From contig CAKSHB010000043.1 of the NCBI GenBank assembly GCA_934456295.1, positions 1 through 11,629 on the forward strand: 11,629 nt of DNA. The letters run 5' to 3'. The notes beneath the pieces are model-generated. The model searched no databases. It worked only from the letters and a program-made list of their open reading frames with translations, and had not been told where the DNA came from. Made by a program: the position numbers and the translations under genes. Source of the stretch: an uncultured Clostridia bacterium. Its GTDB lineage: Bacteria > Bacillota > Clostridia > UBA1381 > UMGS1253. Positions 6,556 to 11,629 of this stretch are shown one piece after another; the stretch's first letter is position 1, and each line of letters starts with the position of its first letter.

Positions 6556-7995
6556 TTAAAAAGTAAGCTTTTTATATAATTCAAGGTATTTGTTTGCCGA
6601 TACGTCCCAGCTGAAGTCTGAGCGCATAGCATTGCGCATAATGCCCTGCCATGCGGCTTTGTCATGAAATACGCTCATAGCGTAGTCTATGACTGTGAGC
6701 AAATCAGATGAGTTGTAGGGAGCAAACGAAAAACCGTTTCCTTCGCCTGTATATTCATTATACGCCTCAACGGTATCCTTTAAACCGCCCGTTTCGCGAA
6801 CAATCGGCAGTGTGCCGTACTTTAGGCTGATAATCTGGCTCAGACCGCACGGCTCAAACTGTGACGGCATCAAAAACGCGTCGCATGCAGCATAAATTTT
6901 ATGTGCAAGCGCGTTGTCGAAGCATATGTTTGCGCTGAACTTGTCAGCATGATTTTTTGCATACCAGCGAAACATATTTTCGTAGTGATTATCGCCTGTG
7001 CCGAGAACGACGAGCTGTATGTCGCGCTTTTCAAGCTCAGCGATAATCTGCGCTATAAGGTCAAGACCTTTCTGGCTTGTGAGTCTGCTGACAATGCCTA
7101 TCATAAAGGCGGAGCTGTTTTGAGCAAGTCCGAGATCCTTCTGGAGAGCGGCTTTGTTTGCACGTTTGCCGCTTGCAAAGTCGCGGCGGTTATAGCGCTT
7201 ATATATATATTCGTCGGTTGACGGATTATAATGCTCATAGGAAATACCGTTTAATATGCCGATAAGCTGGCGCGAGCGTGCGCGCAAAAGCCCGTCAAGT
7301 CCTTCGCCGTATTCGGGTGTCTGTATTTCCTTTGCATATGTGTCGCTTACGGTAGTGATAACATCACTGTACACAATTCCGCCCTTCAGCATGTTCAAAT
7401 CTCCGTTATATTCAAGCTTGTCGCTTGTAAAATAGGACATATCTATGCCGAAAACATCTGTCAGAGCGCGCTTATCCCATACGCCCTGATAGCGCAGATT
7501 GTGAATTGTCATAATTGTTTTTATGCCGCGGTAGAAAGGATTGTCCTGAAACTGTGCGTTGAGCAGGACGGGAATTGCCGCACTCTGCCAGTCGTTGACA
7601 TGTATAATGTCGGGACGAAAGCCCAGGTCGGGAAGAACCGAAAGGGCAGCTTTGCAGAAAAAGCCGAACTTTTCCATATCCTCATGAATGTAGCTGTATA
7701 ATTTGTCCGACTTAAAATAGAACTCGTTATCAATAAAATATACTTTTATACCCTCATGCTCAAGTTCAAATATTCCGCAGTATTGCCTGCGCCAGCCGAG
7801 CGGAATTTCAATTGCCTTTATAAACTGCATTTTCTCAACATATTCCTGAGGAATACAGCCGTATTTCGGCATAATAAGGCGGATATCAACCTCATTTTTG
7901 TCAAGCTTCTGCGGCAGTGTGCCCGCTACATCGGCAAGTCCGCCCGATTTTGCAAACGGTACTGCCTCAGACGATACAAACAAGACATTTATCAT
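6556..7995 (-). CDS. glgA: Glycogen synthase (ADP-glucose dependent)
   Basis: This 479-residue GT5 enzyme transfers glucose from ADP-glucose to the non-reducing end of an alpha-1,4-glucan. The N-terminus MINVLFVSSEAVPFAKSGGLADV includes the KSGGL motif (16-20) that binds ADP-glucose. IHVNDWQSA (131-139) and TIHNLRYQG (163-171) are the usual N-domain blocks. In the C-terminal GT-B domain VSRLTSQKG (302-310) supplies the conserved Arg304 and Lys309, and PSQFEPCGL (377-385) contains the catalytic-site Glu381, followed by GTLPIVRETGGLKDTV. The length is normal. An ATG exists 15 bases upstream (8008-8010) but directly abuts the GGAGG at 8003-8007. The ATG at 7993-7995 has a seven-base spacer and gives the standard family N-terminus, so I chose it. 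The gene is preceded by a 191-bp structured spacer after glgD and is followed by glgP after 56 bp. Confidence 0.96.
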   Translation of the reverse strand: MINVLFVSSEAVPFAKSGGLADVAGTLPQKLDKNEVDIRLIMPKYGCIPQEYVEKMQFIKAIEIPLGWRRQYCGIFELEHEGIKVYFIDNEFYFKSDKLYSYIHEDMEKFGFFCKAALSVLPDLGFRPDIIHVNDWQSAAIPVLLNAQFQDNPFYRGIKTIMTIHNLRYQGVWDKRALTDVFGIDMSYFTSDKLEYNGDLNMLKGGIVYSDVITTVSDTYAKEIQTPEYGEGLDGLLRARSRQLIGILNGISYEHYNPSTDEYIYKRYNRRDFASGKRANKAALQKDLGLAQNSSAFMIGIVSRLTSQKGLDLIAQIIAELEKRDIQLVVLGTGDNHYENMFRWYAKNHADKFSANICFDNALAHKIYAACDAFLMPSQFEPCGLSQIISLKYGTLPIVRETGGLKDTVEAYNEYTGEGNGFSFAPYNSSDLLTVIDYAMSVFHDKAAWQGIMRNAMRSDFSWDVSANKYLELYKKLTF

Positions 7996-8002
7996 TACAT
8001 TT

Positions 8003-8007
8003 CCTCC
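8003..8007 (-). promoter_or_regulatory. Ribosome binding site that decides the glgA start
   Basis: GGAGG on the minus strand lies seven bases before the ATG at 7993-7995. The alternative in-frame ATG at 8008-8010 immediately precedes the GGAGG, so it cannot use this site. This favours the 479-residue form of GlgA. Confidence 0.75.
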
Positions 8008-8052
8008 CATAAAGTTATCTTACCTTCCGTCACGAGTATTCCGTCATATGGC

Positions 8053-8070
8053 CCGCAGATGAAAATGCGG
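8053..8070 (-). promoter_or_regulatory. Stem-loop in the glgD-glgA spacer, glgA-proximal
   Basis: The arms CCGCA and TGCGG pair perfectly (5 bp) around an eight-base loop, eight bases downstream of the larger stem-loop on the mRNA strand. It sits about 60 to 75 bases before the glgA ATG. No T-run follows. Alone it would be unremarkable; with its neighbours it suggests a structured leader for glgA. Confidence 0.35.
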
Positions 8071-8078
8071 TTTATTAA

Positions 8079-8111
8079 TGCACGGCAGACCGCAAAAGCA
8101 ATCTGCCTGCA
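8079..8111 (-). promoter_or_regulatory. Long stem-loop in the glgD-glgA spacer
   Basis: On the minus strand TGCA-GGCAGATTGC pairs with GCGGTCTGCC-G-TGCA around a TTTT loop, giving 14 base pairs with a single bulged G. Two of the pairs next to the inner GC pairs are U.G and exist only in the RNA of the minus strand, the one that carries the glg transcript. The sequence after the stem is TTAATAAACC, without a proper T-run, so it is not a standard intrinsic terminator. It could be a processing or stability element, or a protein-binding or attenuation structure, that sets GlgA output apart from GlgC/GlgD. Confidence 0.5.
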
Positions 8112-8155
8112 CTAAGAAAAATTTCTTTTAAATTAAATGAGCAAAGCAAATATTT

Positions 8156-8172
8156 AACTGACAAAGTCAATT
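8156..8172 (-). promoter_or_regulatory. Short stem-loop just after glgD
   Basis: On the minus strand AATTGAC and GTCAGTT pair over 7 bp around a TTT loop, with one U.G pair that would be a mismatch on the other strand. It begins about 15 bases after the glgD stop codon. It is AT-rich and no T-run follows, so termination is unlikely. It is the first of three hairpins in the 191-bp spacer; an A/T palindrome (AAGAAA/TTTCTT, 8114-8127) lies between it and the long stem-loop. Confidence 0.35.
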
Positions 8173-8186
8173 TTTATATTGCGTTT

Positions 8187-9308
8187 TTATATTATGTTGC
8201 CTTTTGCGATTACAAAAGGATAATTCGGCTGTCCCATAACCGTTTTGCCGGTAAGAAGGGTTACCTCTTTATCAAGAACAACATTTTCAAGGTAGCAGTT
8301 TTCCTGTATTACGCTGTTTTGCATTACAATTGAATTTTTAATGGTCGAACCCTTTCCGATGTGGACACCGCGGAATATTATCGAATTTTCAACCGTTCCG
8401 TCAATAAGACAGCCGTCGGCAACCATAGAATCGATAACACGCGCGTTGTCGCCGTAATGCGTCGGTACCTGGTCTTTGACCTTTGTGTATATTTTTGCGT
8501 CGGATAAAAACATTTCGCGCCTTATGTCGGAATTTAAGAAATTCATATTATTCTGATAATAGCTGTCGATTGTATCTACACGTCCGACATAGCCGTCAAA
8601 CTTATATCCGAAAATTCTGAGTTTGCCGAGATTTTTTATAAGTACGTCCATTACCCAGTCATGCTCACCGTGCGCAACGCTGTTTTCAATCAGCGATATA
8701 AGAAGCGAACGCTCAATTATATATGTGTCCATGGATATACTGTGTCCGTTCGGATGGGCATGGTTTTTGATTATATCGGTAACAACACCGTTTTCGCCGA
8801 CTTCAAGAAGAGTGTATCTTGAAAGTGTTTCCGGCGGTATTGTGGAATCTTCGTTATAAATAACCGTAATGTCCGCATGATTTTCTTTATGAAATTCGAG
8901 CGCTTTGTTAAAAGTCATGTTGTACATAGTGTTGCCGCGCGATAATACTATGTAGTCGGGTTTTGTTTTGCGGATAAAGCTTCTCACTCCGTACAGTACG
9001 TCTATATCACCGTCGTTTTTTCCGGTGTTTTCGCGTCCGATGTATGGGGGAAGAATATAAAGTCCGCTGTTTTTACGGCTCAGATCCCAGTCTTTGCCGG
9101 AGCCGAGATGGTCCATGAGCGACTGATAGTTAAACTGTGTCGCAACACCGACATTGCGTATGCCCGAGTTTACCATGCATGAAAGAATGAAATCTATAAG
9201 CCTGTAGCGCCCTGCCATCGGCATAGCCGCGGTAGCGCGCTTTTCGGTAAGAATTCCGAGCTGCGTATCTTTATCATCGGTAAGAATAATACCTGTCATC
9301 GCATCCAT
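8187..9308 (-). CDS. glgD: ADP-glucose pyrophosphorylase regulatory subunit GlgD
   Basis: This 373-residue protein is the non-catalytic paralogue that partners GlgC in Bacilli and Clostridia. It aligns with GlgC position for position over the first 130 residues, including YRLIDF, WDLSR and LYILPPY. The active-site motifs are degraded: the Gly-rich GGQGSRLG of GlgC (11-18) is DDKDTQLG here, Lys26 of GlgC is Thr26, SGDHIYK (124-130) becomes SRGNTMYN with Asp126 replaced by Asn, and the EEKP motif is absent (DIIKNHAHP). A left-handed beta-helix C-terminal half with hexapeptide repeats (for example IIFRGVHIGKGSTIKNSIV) remains. It therefore probably modulates GlgC activity or its allostery and makes no ADP-glucose itself. 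The start is ATG at 9306-9308, with GGAG ten bases upstream; a longer frame begins 19 codons earlier but its residues are not family-like. It lies 151 bp after glgC. Confidence 0.95.
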   Translation of the reverse strand: MDAMTGIILTDDKDTQLGILTEKRATAAMPMAGRYRLIDFILSCMVNSGIRNVGVATQFNYQSLMDHLGSGKDWDLSRKNSGLYILPPYIGRENTGKNDGDIDVLYGVRSFIRKTKPDYIVLSRGNTMYNMTFNKALEFHKENHADITVIYNEDSTIPPETLSRYTLLEVGENGVVTDIIKNHAHPNGHSISMDTYIIERSLLISLIENSVAHGEHDWVMDVLIKNLGKLRIFGYKFDGYVGRVDTIDSYYQNNMNFLNSDIRREMFLSDAKIYTKVKDQVPTHYGDNARVIDSMVADGCLIDGTVENSIIFRGVHIGKGSTIKNSIVMQNSVIQENCYLENVVLDKEVTLLTGKTVMGQPNYPFVIAKGNII

Positions 9309-9434
9309 ATTAATTAATCTCCGTTCCGCCGCCCTGCACGGCACAAATAGTAATAAGCAAAACAATAATAAATCGGGCTGCCGGGCAATCTCTTATCCGC
9401 AGGGAAGAAAATGACAAGAGAAACTGCATACAGT

Positions 9435-9465
9435 AAAAAAGCATAACACAAACAAGCTTTTATGC
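9435..9465 (-). terminator. Weak terminator-like hairpin at the end of glgC
   Basis: On the minus strand GCATAA (which includes the glgC stop codon) pairs perfectly with TTATGC over 6 bp around a 13-base loop, and TTTTTT follows directly. The geometry is that of an intrinsic terminator, but the stem has only two G-C pairs, so termination would be partial at best. An overlapping alternative stem (AAAAGC/GCTTTT) is also possible. The remaining 120 bp or so of the glgC-glgD gap hold only a loose TCTCTT/AAGAGA pairing and no promoter I can support. Confidence 0.35.
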
Positions 9466-10746
9466 GCCGCCGTTTGCCGCTGCTGCATTGTGCTGTGTAT
9501 CCGGCATAGGCTTGTTCTTGTCAAAAAGCACATTGTCGTTTAATATGTCATTTTCCACCATGGAATTTTTACCGATTTCAACATCGGCATCAATTATAAT
9601 ATTTCCTTCAAGCAAAACTATGCCGTCGGAGCATATTTTTGACTTGTAGGGATTGTTTTCGATTTCGCGTACGCCGACGGTAACGTTCGGACCTATCTCA
9701 CAGCCTGCGCCGACAATTGCCTTTTCGATTATTGCGCCCTCACCGATTTTTGCATTCGGCATAATTATGCTGTCACGCACTATAGCGCCTTTTTCCACTG
9801 TTACGCCCTCGGAAATTATCGAATGTTCAATGACGCCGTAGATGTTGCAGCCCTCGGTTATACTGCAATTTTTAAGCACGGCACACTTTGAAATGAAGTG
9901 CGGCGGCTTTACGGGGTTACGCGAATATATCGGCCATGCGCTGTCATACATGTTGAGCAGGGGAGGATCTGTGAGCATATCCATATGTGCCTCCCAAAGG
10001 CTCTGCACAGTTCCGACATCGCGCCAGTAATCCGTAAAATTATACGTATACATAGGTTCGTTCATAGAAAGCATTTGCGGAATTACGTTCTTTCCGAAGT
10101 CGTTTTCCGAACGCGGATTATTTTCATCAACAATAAGGTACTTTTTGAGTGTCTGCCAGCTGAAAATATAAATACCCATGGAGGCAAGGTTGCTTCTCGG
10201 CTCGGCAGGCTTTTCTTCAAACTCCGTTATGCGTCCGGCATCATCTACGCTCATTATGCCGAAACGCGACGCCTCCTTCCACGGAACAGGCATAACCGCA
10301 ACTGTAACCGCAGCCTCGTTTTTCTTATGCTCCGCAAGCATTTTCGCATAGTTCATCTTATAGATATGGTCGCCCGAGAGTATAAGCACATATTTCGGAT
10401 CAAACTGCTCAAGAAAACCTATATTCTGATAGATGGCGTTTGCGGTGCCTTTATACCATTCTCCCTTTTCTGCTTTCACATACGGCGGAAGGATATATAC
10501 GCCGCCGAAGTTTCTGTCAAGATCCCACGGCGCGCCTCCTGCTATGTATGTGTTCAGCTCAAGGGGCTGGTACTGAGTCAGCACCCCCACTGTTTCAATT
10601 CCCGAATGGGCACAGTTGCTCAACGCAAAATCAATGATACGATATTTCCCGCCGAACGAAACAGCAGGTTTTGCCACATCTTTGGTAAGCGCTCCCAGAC
10701 GGCTGCCCTGACCGCCCGCTAAAATCATTGCTACACATTCTGTCAT
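9460..10746 (-). CDS. glgC: Glucose-1-phosphate adenylyltransferase, catalytic subunit
   Basis: This 428-residue enzyme makes ADP-glucose and pyrophosphate from ATP and glucose-1-phosphate, the committed step of bacterial glycogen synthesis. The nucleotide-binding loop is LAGGQGSRLGALTKDVAKP (9-27) with Arg16 and Lys26. SGDHIYKMNY (124-133) carries the metal-binding Asp126, and ITEFEEKPAEP (173-183) contains the EEKP motif. DYWRDVGT (239-246) closes the catalytic domain. A left-handed beta-helix starts near residue 285, with repeats such as AIVRDSIIMPNAKIGEGAII. The last 20 residues (PDTQHNAAAANGGA region) are Ala/Gly-rich and look like an unstructured end. The start is ATG at 10744-10746 with AAGGAG eight bases upstream. 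It follows glgB after 114 bp, in which I see no clear promoter or terminator. Function should depend on pairing with GlgD, encoded next. Confidence 0.97.
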   Translation of the reverse strand: MTECVAMILAGGQGSRLGALTKDVAKPAVSFGGKYRIIDFALSNCAHSGIETVGVLTQYQPLELNTYIAGGAPWDLDRNFGGVYILPPYVKAEKGEWYKGTANAIYQNIGFLEQFDPKYVLILSGDHIYKMNYAKMLAEHKKNEAAVTVAVMPVPWKEASRFGIMSVDDAGRITEFEEKPAEPRSNLASMGIYIFSWQTLKKYLIVDENNPRSENDFGKNVIPQMLSMNEPMYTYNFTDYWRDVGTVQSLWEAHMDMLTDPPLLNMYDSAWPIYSRNPVKPPHFISKCAVLKNCSITEGCNIYGVIEHSIISEGVTVEKGAIVRDSIIMPNAKIGEGAIIEKAIVGAGCEIGPNVTVGVREIENNPYKSKICSDGIVLLEGNIIIDADVEIGKNSMVENDILNDNVLFDKNKPMPDTQHNAAAANGGA

Positions 10747-10860
10747 AAGACTTACTCCTTTCGTCTTGGTTGTTTGCCCGTGTTGTCGCTGAAGGAACGA
10801 GTTGAATGGGCCTACGGTACAAACTATATATTATGCTTCCAAAATTATTTTCATGACATT

Positions 10861-11629
10861 TTATTTTGATTTTCTGACTGCTTTTTTATTCGTTTTTACG
10901 TCCGTTTTTTCAGCTTTGTCTTTTGCGTGCTCCTTGCTGAGTTTTTCCTCTATAATGTCCTCTATGGTATATTCCTTTTTGCCGTCCTTCTTTTTATCGT
11001 CCTTTGACGGCTTTTTACTGATTTTCGGCTTTACTTTTGCTTTTTCTGCCGGTTTCTCAATGATGGGTTCTGCCGGTTTTTCGTTAGCGGATTTAACTTC
11101 CGGTGCAGCCTTTTTTTCATCTTTGGAAACCGGAGCATCTTTTAAAACCGGAGTTTCTTTTAATGCCGGAACTTCTGCCGGAATTTCTTTTGATTTAATT
11201 TTTTCCTTTTTTGCACTCTTCTGTTTTCTTATATATATGGTCGAAAGCGGCGCAAGATTAAGCTCAAGAGAATATTTGAAGTCGTCATAGTTTTTCTTTA
11301 CGGCTTTAACTGTTGTGCCGACTTTTGTTTCCCCGCCGAAACGGCTGTCATCACTCGAAAATACGATTGTATATTCTCCGCCCGAGGGTACGCCTATTGT
11401 GTATGTTTCACGCCTTACGGGAGTGAAATTGCACACAACGACCGTAAAATCGCTTTTTGCACGTGCTTTTCTTATAAACGAAAGCACACTGTTGTTTTCA
11501 TCGTTTGCATTAATCCATGTAAAGCCGTCCCAGCTGTCCTCTATCTGCCACAAAGATTTCTGTGAGGTATAGAACTTGTTAAGCTCTCTCACATATTCGT
11601 GCAGATTTCTGTGGCTTTCATAATCGAGC
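10861..11629 (-). CDS. glgB: 1,4-alpha-glucan branching enzyme, C-terminal part with an extra Lys/Glu/Pro-rich tail (runs off right edge)
   Basis: The frame is open at the right edge and only the last 255 or so codons are visible. The first phrases, SHRNLHEYVRELNKFY and DGFTWINANDENNSVLSFIR, are the end of the GH13 barrel region and start of the C-terminal beta domain of bacterial branching enzymes, which move alpha-1,4 segments to alpha-1,6 branch points. The beta domain (FTVVVCNFTPVRR to APLSTIYIRK) is complete, and family members normally stop a few residues later. Here about 120 further residues follow (10864-11223): low complexity, dominated by Lys, Glu, Ala and Pro, with short tandem repeats, then EYTIEDIIEEKLSKE (10930-10974) and a final Lys-rich stretch. 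No stop codon or frameshift interrupts it, so it appears to be translated. The catalytic part lies outside the window. It is followed by glgC after 114 bp and is probably the upstream gene of the same operon. Confidence 0.93.
   Translation of the reverse strand, partial: LDYESHRNLHEYVRELNKFYTSQKSLWQIEDSWDGFTWINANDENNSVLSFIRKARAKSDFTVVVCNFTPVRRETYTIGVPSGGEYTIVFSSDDSRFGGETKVGTTVKAVKKNYDDFKYSLELNLAPLSTIYIRKQKSAKKEKIKSKEIPAEVPALKETPVLKDAPVSKDEKKAAPEVKSANEKPAEPIIEKPAEKAKVKPKISKKPSKDDKKKDGKKEYTIEDIIEEKLSKEHAKDKAEKTDVKTNKKAVRKSK
11044..11082. repeat. Two copies of a 15-base unit in the glgB tail
   Basis: TTCTGCCGGTTTCTC (11044-11058) and TTCTGCCGGTTTTTC (11068-11082) differ at one base and are spaced 24 bases apart, a multiple of three. 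On the coding strand they give the twice-repeated peptide EKPAE. With the repeat at 11131-11196 this shows the tail grew by in-frame duplication. Confidence 0.6.
11131..11196. repeat. Degenerate 18-base tandem repeat in the glgB tail
   Basis: Four units each begin CGGA: CGGAGCATCTTTTAAAAC (11131-11148), CGGAGTTTCTTTTAATGC (11149-11166), a 12-base short unit CGGAACTTCTGC (11167-11178) and CGGAATTTCTTTTGATTT (11179-11196). All unit lengths are multiples of three, so the frame is kept. The coding strand reads as KETPVL-KDAPVS-like hexapeptides. Confidence 0.65.

Noticed and set aside
9309..9365. N-terminal extension of GlgD by 19 residues (MFCLLLFVPC...)
   Set aside because: It might suggest a signal peptide, but GlgD is cytoplasmic, the stretch is not conserved in the family as I know it, and GGAG is correctly spaced for the ATG at 9308.
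9898..10722. A 274-codon open frame on the plus strand, antisense to glgC
   Set aside because: It lies wholly inside glgC, has no recognisable domain and no placed ribosome binding site that I can see. Long antisense frames are common opposite strongly codon-biased genes.
10747..10860. A separate promoter for glgC in the glgB-glgC gap (AT-rich stretch near 10830)
   Set aside because: TATATA-like sequences occur but I found no -35 hexamer at suitable spacing, and only a 4-bp GCCC/GGGC pairing as structure.
11108..11118. A AAA AAG slippery heptamers in the glgB tail (here, and another near 11210) as possible -1 frameshift sites
   Set aside because: The tail is very rich in Lys AAA/AAG codons, so such heptamers are expected. 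I found no supporting stem-loop or upstream stimulator, and the -1 frame stops after about 28 codons.

Overview
The window reads as a chromosomal segment from a Gram-positive anaerobe of the class Clostridia. Three things point there: the glycogen gene order glgB-glgC-glgD-glgA-glgP, which is the Bacillus/Clostridia arrangement with a two-subunit GlgC/GlgD pyrophosphorylase; strong GGAGG-type ribosome binding sites, some of them driving TTG starts; and the downstream gene families (a BaiN/HI0933-type flavoprotein and a C_GCAxxG_C_C protein). I cannot name the species. All genes lie on the minus strand, so the biological reading order runs from right to left.

Layout in transcription order. The 3' part of glgB (branching enzyme) enters at the right edge and carries an unusual C-terminal tail of about 120 residues, rich in Lys, Glu and Pro. 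Then follow glgC (ADP-glucose pyrophosphorylase, catalytic subunit), glgD (the paralogue with a destroyed active site), glgA (glycogen synthase), glgP (glycogen phosphorylase) and a cytoplasmic GH13 alpha-glucosidase/neopullulanase-like enzyme. Two genes of likely redox character follow with short gaps: a BaiN/HI0933-type FAD protein and a small Cys-rich C_GCAxxG_C_C protein. After a 124-bp spacer with two dyad-symmetric elements, the 5' part of an amidohydrolase-2 family gene runs off the left edge.

The main block covers most of a glycogen cycle. GlgC/GlgD makes ADP-glucose, GlgA elongates the alpha-1,4 chain, GlgB branches it, GlgP releases glucose-1-phosphate, and the GH13 enzyme probably handles limit dextrins or maltodextrins. 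No dedicated debranching enzyme of the GlgX type is visible here. Gaps inside the block are 20 to 191 bp. The largest, between glgD and glgA, holds three consecutive stem-loops, two of which pair fully only on the mRNA strand through G.U pairs. The glgC-glgD gap begins with a weak terminator-like hairpin that includes the glgC stop codon. These suggest segmental control of an otherwise continuous operon.

This is largely a recognisable housekeeping operon. The points most worth a second look are the repeat-built tail on GlgB with its terminal hydrophobic/acidic motif, the structured glgD-glgA spacer, and the perfect 11-bp inverted repeat before the amidohydrolase gene. I see no rRNA, tRNA, CRISPR array, insertion sequence or prophage gene.
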